Below, in pieces: positions 17,586 through 28,372 of a stretch of 64,000 nt of DNA; within the stretch, counting starts at the first letter, position 1; each line of letters begins with the position of its first letter. Source of the DNA: Galaxea fascicularis. Lineage: Eukaryota; Cnidaria; Anthozoa; Scleractinia; Euphylliidae. The stretch covers positions 23,658,407-23,722,406 of the forward strand of contig OX419338.1 of NCBI GenBank assembly GCA_948470475.1, given 5' to 3'. The translations under genes and the position numbers were made by a program. The notes below the pieces were generated by a model that was not told where the DNA came from, ran no database searches, and saw only the letters and a list, made by a program, of their open reading frames with translations.

Positions 17586-18173
17586 TGGATTTCGTTTGTC
17601 TTTGCATTGATCTGGAAGGGTTCCACATCCCACCGAAATTTCACGTCCGAGAGTTTTGATGGTGCGATCACACCGGACAATATCACGGTTCTCTACGTTA
17701 TGATCCCGGTCTCCTATGAACACAACTCACAGTCGAACAACACCGACACATCTGGCATGTCATTCGACACATACATGGGCTCCCACTGCGTTCCCCACAC
17801 AACTCGATAACCGGTGACCCTTACTACCCCAGTGGATGTTTGGAAGAGCACGTTTAGACTCTATACCTACAACACTCCACACCGCAACGCAAAGTCGTGG
17901 CTTACAAGGGTGGGCACATCGAACGGGACCTGCTCAAAAACTTACAAATTCCATGTCTGGATCTGGAGGAATACGGGTGCCCCAAATTCAACGACATGCT
18001 ACGACTACGAACCGTCACCTCATGCGGTCAACACCACCACAACCCCCAAGCCCATTGTGCCGAAGTAGAATGCTATCATTTCATTCAGTGGATGCGCAGA
18101 CAATGCGGGTCACCCCGGGACATGAAATTCATCAATGAACAACGTTATAATCGTTTCATTCAGTTTTCAAAAT
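17585..18173 (+). pseudogene. DEDD-exonuclease-like protein overlapping the SLOG gene
   Basis: ATG at 17585 (MDFVCLCIDLEGFHI) gives an N-terminal D-x-E in a hydrophobic strand, as in exonuclease motif I. An in-frame TGA follows at 17657-17659, then WCDHTGQYHGSLRYD in the same frame. After further breaks near 17715 and 17850 comes VVAYKGGHIERDLLKN and DLEEYGCPKFNDM, which give His and Asp residues positioned like later DEDD motifs. The end is AEVECYHFIQWMRRQCG with the stop near 18171. I remember this protein as recurrent in cnidarian and insect Polintons; its activity is unproven. The nuclease reading is inference from motif spacing. Confidence 0.5.
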
Positions 18174-18224
18174 AAAAAAATGAAAAACACATATGCTCAG
18201 TCATTGACTTTCTCAGATTTTTAA

Positions 18225-18507
18225 TTAGGGGATTCAAAAATCCCCGAGGTCTTCTTCTTCTTTTTCACCACTTCACCACTTTCCTCGCTCCGCACCACGA
18301 ACACATAGGACTCGATGGTTTCGACAACCAAAACAACACCACGCAATGATCGTGCATGTACACACCACCACAAAGTTGACGCGTGGGTGTCACCATTCTC
18401 TTCACATTCAGTCCCATCGGCTCCCAATTCCACGTCCGAAGACACACGACACAATGAGGCAACTCCCTCACACGCATTCCTCGACTACGAAACATCTCGC
18501 TCGCCAA
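18225..18507 (-). pseudogene. Small RING-like zinc-binding protein
   Basis: From ATG 18507 (MASEMFRSRGMRVRELPHC) the protein has Cys/His clusters HCVVC, CGGVYMHDHC and CSWC, in RING/PHD-like order, over 80 residues. The frame ends at 18265, but a shifted frame adds a Lys-rich tail (VVKKKKKTSGIFESPN) down to about 18225. It is divergent to the larger RING gene on the plus strand, sharing the 18508-18708 upstream region. RING proteins are usually ubiquitin ligases; no substrate can be inferred. Confidence 0.5.
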
Positions 18508-18708
18508 AAATGTCCAAGCGCACTCCGTCTCTCCCTCTTAAACACCACTCGATTCGCGACGTCACTCGCAGCATCCATAGCGATAGATGGGGGATGGGGG
18601 GTCCCCCTCCCTTACAGACTACGCCACGTGACGGCCGTCCAATCATCTGATTGGACGGTCGTCCACACTCAAAAACCTCCGAACGCCCTCGACGCTCTCA
18701 TTACCAAC

Positions 18709-19374
18709 ATGTCCGCCGCCAGAACTCGAGAAATCAGTTTGCCAATCAACGAAGAAGAAGACTACAGCGACATGCCACTGCTCGTAGAAGAAACGATAGT
18801 GTTACACGAAGAACAGTCACAGCAACTCCCCTCATCACTGACCGGGATCATACCGAGCCGCAGTCACCGAAGCGAGAAACCCTCCGTGGTCGCCTTCGAG
18901 TGCCTCAACGCCGTCGACACCAACGTGCCCTGCATCATTTGCATGGACATTCTCCACGACAAAACGGGCGAAAAAATCCGCTTGTCCAAGTGTTGCCATT
19001 GCGCGATCCATTTGACGTGCACCTACAAGTGGTTGGCCAACCAATACACACGCGGCGTCCCGAGAGAAACGTGGTCGTGCCCCCACTGCCGAACCCCCGT
19101 CAAGGATCTGGCCAACAACCCGTTCCCTTGCATGCTGTGCGGCAAAAAAGAACTCCACGGTAGCCAGTACTACGAACCCATCGCTCAATCCACCCCGTGC
19201 TGCGAGGTGGCCATTCATCAACAGTGCCTCTACAGGTACATCAATTTTCAGTTCACCGAAAAACGATTTCCGTGTCCCGGTTGCATGACCATCCTGTCGG
19301 CCAATCGCACCCTGGCCCTTCACATGGACACGGGGGAATTGAACGTGGCCGAAATGAATCTCGCGGGTCTTTAA
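18709..19374 (+). CDS. RING-finger protein with two zinc-binding halves
   Basis: An intact 221-residue protein from ATG 18709 (MSAARTREISLPINEEEDY). The N-terminal 70 residues are acidic and disordered. A RING-H2-like domain follows: PCIICMDILHDKTGEKIRLSKC, then CHCAIHLTCTYKWL and CPHCRTPV (about residues 76-128). A second Cys/His half follows, with CMLCGKKELHG, TPCCEVAIHQQCLYRY and CPGCMTIL. The double zinc layout suggests a ubiquitin ligase that could modify host responses; that is inference. It is the last gene of the element on this side. A longer upstream reading frame exists but the start at 18709 fits the composition better. Confidence 0.65.
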   Translation: MSAARTREISLPINEEEDYSDMPLLVEETIVLHEEQSQQLPSSLTGIIPSRSHRSEKPSVVAFECLNAVDTNVPCIICMDILHDKTGEKIRLSKCCHCAIHLTCTYKWLANQYTRGVPRETWSCPHCRTPVKDLANNPFPCMLCGKKELHGSQYYEPIAQSTPCCEVAIHQQCLYRYINFQFTEKRFPCPGCMTILSANRTLALHMDTGELNVAEMNLAGL

Positions 19375-19619
19375 ACCAGCACGGAAGAGGCCGACGCCGT
19401 TGCCGTTCTCTCTATGCAAGAATGTACTTCCACCCGGGGAATGAACATTGATTTCGTTTGTGTCATTCTGATTTGTTTTTCGTCTTCATTAAAAAACTTG
19501 TTGTTGAACTCGTTAACCTGTGTGCTGTCTTTGTTGCTTCTGTCAGATGTCAGTGGTCTTCGTGGGTTGTATTTATTAAGCTCCTATATTACTACTGGCC
19601 CTTAAAGATCACAGGAAAT

Positions 19620-19850
19620 TTTTGTCGTTTAAGTGACCTTCTTCGATAGAGTCATGAAATTTTACGAATTTAAGGTTTTGCCTTTTGGTTTGACTTCAGC
19701 TCCTTATGTCTTCACCAAAGTGGTCCGTCAATTGGTTAAATACTGGAGAGGTCGTAGTGATCTTATTTTAATGTATCTGGACGACGGTATTGGAAGCGAT
19801 ATGTCTATAAAGCAATTACATGTTTTTGTACATTTTTACCCAACTTGACC
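19620..19850 (+). mobile_element. DIRS-type retrotransposon reverse transcriptase fragment
   Basis: Translation gives DRVMKFYEFKVLPFGLTSAPYVFTK...LVKYWRGRSDLILMYLDDGIGSD. The LPFGL-x-SAPY block and YLDDG catalytic box are typical of DIRS1-like and related tyrosine-recombinase retrotransposons. Only about 70 codons survive. No terminal repeats or recombinase are seen. Confidence 0.6.
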
Positions 19851-21195
19851 TTTCATCAACCTTTCAAGGAAATAACTACTGCCCTTAATTTTAACTATTA
19901 TTAATCTATTTTTCCTTGAGTACTTTCATTGAATTCGTGTTCTTTGACCGAATTCGTGACAGTTGATATTTAGCTTTTAAAATGAAAATATGCACTTTTC
20001 AAGTGTTTGTAAAAATAAATACTTATTGATGTAACTTTTCCAATCAGCAGCGTACTGAATACATATTTTGAAGACTGAATTCCAATGGCCACGTAATCAG
20101 TTAATTTATGGAGAATTTTAGCCAATCACCTTTGATGAAGAAGGTTCACATCTTCACTGAATCAAGTACTTATACAATTTTCAAACAACAATTCTCATGT
20201 CTACCAAGAAAGTTTCTTTAATTAAGGACTTTTAGCGGGAAAACCGTCCAGTTTAACACGCAGCAACGTCCGAAGACAGCGACTGCATAATTAAAACCTT
20301 GCCAAACCACACTTTTTCTCTCGAACCCCATAAACTAAAATGCAAACCTGTTTTCGATTAAAACCGTCGAAAAATGCCGGAAAAAATTTTTTCCGAACCG
20401 TTTTTTTTTCCAATAATGTATGATCGATTTTACTGCTTAGACATGCACGTAATTAAATGTTTTTTCGGCTTAGTTATGTTCAAGGTGATTGCTCGTTTCA
20501 GTTCCAACAAATAGCCTTCCAAGCCAAAATTTAAACATCGATGTTCTTCCGAAAGTCTATATCCTTTGCCTTAAACGATCAGCATGAAAATCTGCAGTTG
20601 CTCCTATTTGTGACAGGATATTCAACGTTTGACATAAACACGAGTCGCTAATGTTTTTTTCTGTGTGAGGATGTGATTGTTTACGCGAGGGTCAAGTTGT
20701 TGAAGGAACCTAGGGGAATTAGCCAGTTCACAACAACAACAAGGCCACTGCTTCCCAGTGACTCTTCTTAAATAATCTTGAAACAGTCGTACGAAGTTAG
20801 CTAGTACAAGGTCTACAACAGCTTTCTTTAATTAAGGTTGCATCTATTTTTATACTGGCCAGACAACCACCAGCTCAAGGCAAATGTAAGGTCACGTAAG
20901 CCTTACTGTGATTGGCTATAAGGAGTCAATTTCCATAAAAACCTTCGATCAGTTGACCAAGTCTACAACAGCTTTTCTGTGAATTTTTAGCATGAGGCTT
21001 GGGTTGTCCAGTCAATACAAAACAGGATGTACAATGTAAAAATTACAAGGTTCAGACTTATAAAATTAAGTTTGACAAAAACGATCTCAAAAGTATTAAA
21101 AGGTAATACTTTTGTGTGAAATGACGGCTTCTGCTTAAGCTCTGCATTCCGTCAGAGAGATTGTTGACTGTCCACAGGTTAGTCCCGTTTTGTCT
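19851..21195. other. Non-coding repeat DNA with a diverged copy of the 38.6-kb transposon family
   Basis: No gene is supported. The stretch 20400-20680 (TGTATGATCGATTTTACTGC, then CCTTAAACGATCAGCATGA and a CTGTGTGAGGATGTGATT-like run) is recognisably related to 41440-41640 of the TIR transposon described at 38573-43466, so it is probably an old diverged copy. A CTACAACAGCTTT sequence occurs twice (about 20813 and 20965). Confidence 0.4.
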
Positions 21196-21199
21196 TTAA

Positions 21200-22214
21200 C
21201 CCATTGACAACCAGCCGTTTTTACGTTTTCGGAGTGATTTTCCAGCAAAAATGATCCATAGCATTTCATGACTTTATATTTGAAACTACCACGGAAAGTA
21301 GTGCTGCCCTAAAGTACTGAAGGCTCAAGGTTTCTGAAAACGTCATTGTGACGCAGCTAGTTTCAATCGTGGAACTCAAGAACGGCCCAAGTTCGGTTTG
21401 TTTGCGAATTTTGCTAAGTTTACAGCTATTTTTCATCTTTAGTGACAGCTTGATGTGCATCATCAAGCGTGACGGTTGCTAAGAGTCCACTTTCTCAAAG
21501 AAGCGAGCAAGGTGATGTACTTTGTTGTCAAATTTGGCTTGTTACTCCACAAACTGGGAATTCGGATCGTCAGACACTTAGTACCTTCAGGGGCTCGACT
21601 TTGGATGAATTTCTCGACCTACCGCCGCATATTTTGGAATTTGCAAGCACTGAAAATCCCCACAAGCACCAATTTTTGGCGGTAGGTCGGAGTGGCTGAG
21701 AGTGGCTGAGTTTATATGTGAAAAAATTGGGGGAAGGGACGGGTGCTGTCAAAAATTCTTGTTATTTCCCAGCATGCAATGCGGTCGAGATGTTGAAAAT
21801 AGCGGGAAGGCTGGATTGCACTGGAACAAAAGGCTGTCTCTACGCTCAGGGAAAGAATATGAACAAAAAAAGTCATTTCTAAGCTAGAACAAGGATTGAA
21901 TTTTACTATGATGGTCGAAGTTTTGTTTTTCGACGATAATTTCTTTAAGAAACATAACAGTAAAAAGGGACATTTTCGTCGTTTCTGTTTAACGTTAAAA
22001 ATGGTCATTTTTGTCCTTGTCCAAACTCAAAAGGTCATATTTGGTCAAAAGTGCTACGTCTCGTGCGTTTATTGGATATCCAAATTTAAAGGACATGCCA
22101 TTTCATGCTAACAACTGACAGTTGAGCCAATATTCGCGCGATTGAGAAAGTTGCAACGTTTTGAAGCATGGGAGTCTTTTGTGGCCGGTTTTGGCCGGCA
22201 CGGTAGTCAATGGG
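21200..22214. mobile_element. piggyBac-like non-autonomous element (TTAA target)
   Basis: TTAA at 21196-21199 is followed by CCCATTGACAACCAG, and the other end reads GTAGTCAATGGG then TTAA at 22215-22218. The ends are therefore inverted (CCCATTGAC) and flanked by duplicated TTAA, the piggyBac signature. The 1015-bp interior has no transposase; ORFs in it are short and unrecognised. It lies just upstream of a Polinton PolB fragment. Confidence 0.65.
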
Positions 22215-22429
22215 TTAATCATATCTATAACAAAATTATCGATTCTGATTGGTTCTGCGAGCGCCTATTTGTCGCGGGCGCGATCACGTGGGTGTTCAAT
22301 TTGTAATTGGACACCTACGCCATTCGCGCGTCAATTACGTACGCTTTAATGGCTTTCTCTATGTTTTTCTACTGTTTGTAAGACTGTTGGAACGTACCAC
22401 TGACTTTTGCACTCAAAGGAGGCTCTCAA

Positions 22430-23627
22430 AATCTTCTTAACCTTGCTAAATCTAAACCTTGCTAAATACGAAGAAGACAGTAATAAGGGTTTGATACTTG
22501 AAGTTAATTTGGAATACCCTAAAGGGTTGCATGACCTCCATAACGACTACCTACTGGGATCGGAAAAAGTTAAAGTAACTGATGATATGCTATCAGGCTA
22601 TTCTAAAAAAATAGCAGAAAAATATAAAATATCAACTGGTCTGGTACATAAACTCATTCCAACATTGAGTAACAAAGAAAAATACGTGCTGCATTACAGG
22701 AACCTTCAACTGTATACAGATTTCGGTTTAAACATAACTAAAGTCCATCGAGTACTTGAATTTAATCAGTCCGCGTGGTTAAAGCAATACATTGACTTCA
22801 ATACTCAGAAAAGAACTAATGCCAAAAATGCTTTCGAGAAAGACTTCTTCAAACTAATGAACAACAGTGTGTTCGGAAAAACGATGGAAAATATCAGAAA
22901 GCGAGTAGATGTCAGATTAGTAACTGATGAAAAGAAACTATTAAAAATGGCGGCTAAACCAACATATGTTAGCAGTAAGATATTCAACGAAAATCTTGTT
23001 GCTGTGCATAAGATTAAAGAAACACTTACCCTAAACAGGCCGGCTTATGTGGGTATGTGTATTCTAGATCTTAGTAAGACACTAATGTATGACTTCCACT
23101 ATAATTACATTAAACAAAAATACGGCAGTAAAGCGAAATCATTATTCACTGATACAGACAGTTTAACTTATGAGATTGAAGCCAAAGATGTCTACTCAGA
23201 CTTCTGGAACGATAAAGATAAATTCGATAACAGCGACTACCCTGAAAGCTCACCGTATTTTGATAAGACAAATAAAAAAGTAATTGGTAAATTCAAAGAT
23301 GAAGCCACAGGAGTTCCTATTTGTGAATTTGTTGGATTGCGCTCCAAAATGTATAGCTATATCAAAGACAACCAAAAAGGAGAAAGAACTGCCAAAGGAA
23401 TTCAAAAGAATATTATAAAAAATGATATAAAACATATTGATTATAAGAATACTTTATTGAAAAATAAACAGATGTATCATAAAATGAAAACAATCAGAAG
23501 TCAAAACCATCAACTCGGAAGTTATGAAATCAATAAAGTATCACTAAGCTGTTTTGATGACAAAAGATATATATCAGATGATGGTATAACAAGTTATGCA
23601 TATGGACATTTTTCAATCAATAATTAA
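22430..23627 (+). pseudogene. AT-rich Polinton DNA polymerase B, C-terminal half
   Basis: An open frame ending at 23627 covers the palm and thumb of a Polinton PolB. It includes LEYPKGLHDLHNDYLL after motif [21 protein letters not shown] (motif B, about 22846-22905), and SLFTDTDSLTYEI (motif C, about 23140-23180). The C-terminal signature SCFDDKRYISDDGITSYAYGH is present. Exonuclease and motif A are missing, so it is 5'-truncated near 22430. It is closely related in sequence to the PolB of the Polinton at 33.1 kb. The frame before 22430 is not polymerase-like. Confidence 0.85.
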
Positions 23628-23908
23628 ATATGAAAAAGATATAGATTGCCAAAAATATGAGCGCAAAAATACGAACGCAAAAGTTGGAAACCATTATATG
23701 GAAAGTAGTAAGGAGTTGGGTTTTGGTAAGAGAGCGAAAATGATTTTTCTGAGAAAGTCACGCTTGGTGATTTTTCCGAGAAAGTCACGCATTTTAAAAA
23801 ATATATAGATTACCAATTCGGTTAGTTATAAAATGAAAAATTAGAGGTTGGGTTGGTAGTAGATCATAAAAATGCTCTGGTACCCCCAATTATATAACTA
23901 CTGATTAA
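23628..23908. mobile_element. Polinton terminus beyond the PolB fragment
   Basis: A tract reading TACCCCCAATTATATAACTACT at 23881-23902 resembles TACCCCCATTTTATACACTACT, the end of the Polinton at 54669. PolB is likewise the last gene before it. This is probably the outer end of a separate Polinton copy whose other parts are lost. There are also two near-direct repeats containing GAGAAAGTCACGC at about 23750 and 23780. Confidence 0.5.
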
Positions 23909-26001
23909 GTTGCTGGCGACTGGGGGAATTGCTGATTTTTTATTTGATGCAATAATTAGCGCTGCTAAAAGTAGTTTAAGCTTCAACTATCTGCTCTGGT
24001 GGTGTTCTGAGATAGATCACAACAGAAACAAAGATGAAAAGTTTACTCTAAAGATAACCTTAAACTCTGTTCGTTAAAAAAATTGACAAGAATCTAGAAG
24101 ATGTAATTTTATTTTATTCTGAGCGTCACTTTTATTCGATTCTTATATTGTGTTTGTCTTTTACAGTTTACACCTTTTGTAGTCCTTACTTTTTCTGTAA
24201 TGAATAACAAAGTCAAGCGTTTGTTTAATTTCATCTGGTCTGATTATGCGGCTTACTGTCAGTATTATGTGTTGATCTCATCTGAAGGTGGGCCATGCGT
24301 TCTGCTGATATGGCTTACTTTGTAATGATGTATAATATATTTCAGGAAACCAAAGATATGGAATGAAGAGAAGGATGAAGAATATCCAGGAGAAGGGGAA
24401 TGTCACTTTTATGGAAACGAAACTCTGCCAAGCACTCGCTGTCACCATATCATCAAAGTCGAATTTCCCATAGCATTCATAAGGAAAATCTGGATTTTTT
24501 TATGTATTTAAATCGTTAAGAAGAAGGAATTCGTCCTCTGATAATTCATCGTCCTCAATTTATTACCTAATTTTTTAGGGTCAGCGTGTCAGTCGATACG
24601 TATTTGAAGAGAAAAAGGTTAAAAATCCAACAAACAATTGGCGATGGTCACTGTTTGGTTCGTTCAGTGCCAGTCTGCCGGGTAGCCAAGCAAATGTCTT
24701 CATCCCTTCAGATGATCTTTTGTCCAAATGCCGACGTGAACTTAAGGACAATATATTAATACTCTTTGTTTTACGCTGGTGGTTCGACTTATTTTTGTTT
24801 TGGGTGGTTTTAGACAGGGTTCTAAGAAGACAATTGGACTACCTATTGATCCTTTGCAAAATGGCTTTTAAAACCAGTGACCATTTTAGTATGACACGAC
24901 AAAAAGAAAACAATCTATATTTAGTACATGTAGTTTAGAGGTGGTTCCGTGGGTCTCGTGAATAGGCCATTTCCGAGTTCATGTCTACCTCCACTTCACT
25001 TCCACTTTGGTTTGTACCTTGAGTAGCTACCAACAAATTATCATAATTAGAAGACAGTGACGACTGTTTTTGCTCAATATTTTGAAGACGTTCATTTACA
25101 GTCGCCATCTGCGATTGAAGTTGCACTTTAACCGCTTCAATTTCAGACTTAATAGCGGGCAAAAACTCTTTTTCCCAAAGCTCCCTCAGATGTTTTACGG
25201 TCAGCTACTTGTTATCCTTTACCATAATTCATTAGCTATACGTTCACCTTGCTTCCTTTCTTTCGTAAACATTTGCAAGGGTATGAGCTCTTAAAAACGT
25301 GGCCCTCCGCAATTATGCAAAAACGTGCGAACTGAAATGTAACTGAAAGGAAAACAGTATATCCAGCTACATGTAGCTGTTACTGCCCATGAAAATTTTT
25401 CGAGGAAGATCTCAAATTCCTAGTTGGTACATAGCGCTACAGTAGTTCAGCAAGAAATTATGCGCAGTAAGGTTGCGCAATGCAATTCAGAGCAATTACC
25501 TTACGAACACCTTAAGAACGTTTTCCGGCTCAAATCGCGAAAAAAAAAAAAGAATGTTGAGTCTCAGCTCCAAAATTAGACGTTCTTATATAAAAAAAAA
25601 AAAGAGTATGGTAGATTGTCATATCTCACGCCAAATTTTTAAATAAGCCTTAGAATTGAAAATTGACGACTTTAAATGCCAATAACTTTGACTTTTAAGT
25701 TCACTTTATAAAAAAATTGGAGTCAAATATGACACAAACGAGGTTGTGACTGACTTTGTGGTAAAATCAACCTTGTTTGTCTTCCACTCGAGAAAACTTG
25801 GACAATACCACGCTTTACAAAACATTAATTTTAGTGGTATACAGCATGGCCGCAACCAGGGATCTATTCAGTAAGAGGTAATCCTTGCGCACATATATTA
25901 TTCCCCAATATCTCTGTAAAGTACTAGCGGAATCGGCTCATATAAGGTTGTCAGAAATAGCACCCTACCTATATACATATTTGCCCTATGAATACATCCA
26001 C
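23909..26001. other. No supported gene; one coiled-coil ORF inside
   Basis: AT-rich sequence without a recognisable gene apart from the minus-strand coiled-coil ORF at 24935-25162. A stretch at 24345-24520 could be read as a short exon (PGEGECHFYGNETLPSTR), but no splice context supports it. Confidence 0.35.
24935..25162 (-). CDS. Coiled-coil fragment, possible LINE ORF1 remnant
   Basis: The frame encodes IKSEIEAVKVQLQSQMATVNERLQNIEQKQ, a strong heptad pattern, followed by a Ser/Asn-rich tail and a stop at 24935. It opens further upstream to about 25200. Coiled-coil proteins like this often form the N-terminus of non-LTR retrotransposon ORF1. No RNA-binding domain follows, so the identification is weak. 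Confidence 0.3.
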   Translation of the reverse strand: MPAIKSEIEAVKVQLQSQMATVNERLQNIEQKQSSLSSNYDNLLVATQGTNQSGSEVEVDMNSEMAYSRDPRNHL

Positions 26002-26494
26002 GGCCATTCCGGAGTTGCGCAGGAAGCTGGGGCGCATCTCAATTTTTAAATAATCGATAAATTGACACCACCACATGAAAGATTCGAAAAGATACCGTCG
26101 AGTTTGGTCGTTTGACCAAGTTTGATTCTTTTAGATTGAACAGAGACCAAGATATGCACTTTAAAATATTATTGTTTTCTGACAAGTCATCCACATACTA
26201 TTTGGAAAACTGAGGTGAAAATCAACGTGTTCACCCATTTTTAAGAATATCACAGAAATCGTAAAAAAAATATTAGTTTGTATGGTTTTGGAGGACGTCG
26301 TCACAAATTTAGAGACGTTTGTATGGATTTTGAACAATGTTTGAAAGTCCAAGTCTTGGTCTCTGTTCAACCTAAAAGAAGCAAACTTGGTCAATCGACC
26401 AAACTGGACGGTATCTTACATATGATGGTATCAATTTATCGATTACTTCAAATTTTAAACTCGCCCCAGTTCCCTGTGCAACTCCGGAATGGCC
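26002..26494. repeat. Foldback element with about 155-bp inverted arms
   Basis: GGCCATTCCGGAGTTGC at 26002-26018 is mirrored by GCAACTCCGGAATGGCC at 26478-26494. Inside, GATACCGTCGAGTTTGGTCG (about 26091) mirrors CGACCAAACTGGACGGTATC (about 26395). The arms diverge by several percent with a spacer of about 170 bp. It has no coding capacity and is a MITE/foldback. Confidence 0.65.
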
Positions 26495-27150
26495 AATACC
26501 CGCGACCTTAATAGAAACAAGTATCAGCGACAGGCCTGGTCCCCGGCCTGGTCTAACGCCCCGCTATTCCCCGGGTATGCTAGTGTGGGGCTTTCCACTG
26601 ACTAGTGCATCAATGCAGAAAGACAAGCACTGACGGAGACTAGAAAACTTCACCAAATTGAAAATAAACAGGTTATTTGAACTGAGGCGATAGTCTCCTT
26701 GTGCCTCCGAATACGCTCTGAACATAATAATCTCAAAATTGTAGAAGGATATTAATCTCGTACCCAGATCTCGCTGCAGGTATGAATTAGGACGAAGTAA
26801 GTTGCCAAGTGGCTAATAAAAGGAGTTAAGAAGCCATCTTTCAGTGTAGCAATGTCAGGCTTGACTGAGGTTTGGTTACATAGTCCCTACATAGCGCAGA
26901 AGGTAGCGCGTTAGTCTCATAATCAACAACCTCGGATCGATGAAAATTGCCTCAAGAACACTGGTGGGCTAGAACTTGCGAACCACCGTACCTGTTGTGC
27001 TAAAACTGACAAAATGTTTTAAAGGCGTGCACAACAAGTAAATGCGTTGAATGACGACAAGTACATAGACAATCGAAATCCTACAATCATATCCGATTCC
27101 AATGGAGTTCCAAATGCGCCAAAAAAGTATCGCTATTACTTAGCTCTTAC
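26495..27150. other. No gene seen
   Basis: Mixed-composition sequence without a reading frame, repeat or RNA structure I can support. Confidence 0.4.
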
Positions 27151-27275
27151 TAACCGAGCGGGAGGTCTGTATGGGAGAATCTTGACCAAGGTCGCCAGTA
27201 CAGACCGAACGCAGTGAGGTCTGTACCAGCGACCGAGGTCAAGATTCTCCCATACAGACCGACCTAGCTCGGTTA
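27151..27275. repeat. 125-bp palindromic hairpin element
   Basis: TAACCGAGC then GGTCTGTATGGGAGAATCTT on the left is mirrored by AAGATTCTCCCATACAGACC and GAGC(T)CGGTTA on the right. An inner GGTCGC...GTACAGACC/GGTCTGTAC...GCGACC hairpin fills most of the centre. The whole unit can fold almost end to end. A weaker, related GGTCTAGA...TCTAGACC structure lies at about 29390-29445. Confidence 0.6.
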
Positions 27276-27371
27276 ATAAGATGTTTATTATATGGCCAAA
27301 CAAGAGGCCGTATTGGCCTTCACTCGGGCTTTTCGAGTGGCAAATGAATGTTGTGGATGGTATATAAAAAA

Positions 27372-28372
27372 TTATACATGTATTTTGTGACTCAAACTCG
27401 ATTCGTTAAAGCATTGGGCTGCCTGTGTGAGTGTGTGCCAGCGGAAATAAACACGGCAGGACCGTGGGAACACAAACAATCTTAGTTTTCTGCTTTTCTG
27501 TGACAGACTTTTTAGCGTTTTCACTGGTATCCTACTGGGCTCGCGATCACGTCTTGATGGCACATGGCATTCACGGTTGTCGTTAAAATACACAAACTTC
27601 GCATAACGAGATCTGAATTCCTTTCTATATTTTATTTTCACTAACGCATCACGTTGATCATGTACAGATAACTGCATTGCCATCTCAAATAACTCGCATT
27701 TTTCAAGTACATCCGACATTTGTGTTGATAAAACTGATAACACATTCATGTAGAACACGCGAAGGTACAAGATTACACATAAAACTAACACACTACACAG
27801 ACTTGATACAGCTGATAATCCACAATCTAAAGTATGCAAAAGAAATGAAATACTGGTGACAATAGCCATAAAAGTAAAAACGTTACTTGCATCTTCGCTT
27901 CGATGCGTGGGTTCTTTATCACTTAACATAGCCGCTTTCCTGTTGCTGTTGTTACTACTGCTACTGCCGTTCGTCTTTCTACCTCTAATCTCATCATCAA
28001 CGGGTATCTTGTATTCGCCAGCACCTAAACTGTTCGTGTCAAAGTTCCACTCAAGTTCGTCAAGGAACATTTGTCATTGGTAGTCAAAGTTTGTGCACTC
28101 TTTGTACTCATTGATAACTCATTCAGCTCATTTGATCTCATAATATTTCTCACATTTGCTTCGAGTTCGCGGAACGAGCCGTTTCGAAATGTACGCTCAC
28201 CATCATCATTTAGTGTGGGTCTACCACGAACGGAGTGTGCGTTTGTATCTGGTTCGAGCGTATTGGATACGACACCGTTTGTCATAGCTGTAGACATGTC
28301 AACTTTTTCCTTTGAAAATCCGTCGAGGAATCCACAGTTGCTTTGTCCCTTGCTTTTCAGCAGACAAGGCAA
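27372..28372 (-). CDS. Possible host membrane protein, exon-like ORFs
   Basis: Two minus-strand frames overlap: 28372-28025 (MPCLLKSKGQSNCGFLDG...) and 28070-27372 (MFLDELEWNFDTNSLGAGEYK). The second has a Ser/Asn run, then two adjacent hydrophobic segments (VFTFMAIVTSISFLLHTLDC and VSSLCSVLVLCVILYLRVFY), then a basic C-terminus. A two-pass membrane protein is the plain reading. The overlap of frames suggests an intron or frameshift near 28040-28070. I do not recognise the family. It is one of the few non-mobile-looking coding stretches in the window. Confidence 0.4.

Noticed and set aside
1291..19374. Terminal inverted repeats of the GC-rich element
   Set aside because: No matching inverted pair was found around 0.7-1.4 and 19.4-20 kb by eye; the left end is replaced by a Penelope fragment.
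20813..20985. Repeated CTACAACAGCTTT as transposon ends
   Set aside because: Both copies point the same way and have no matching inverted partner or target duplication.
23750..23800. Direct repeats GAGAAAGTCACGC as an origin or att site
   Set aside because: Only two imperfect copies with no other supporting structure.
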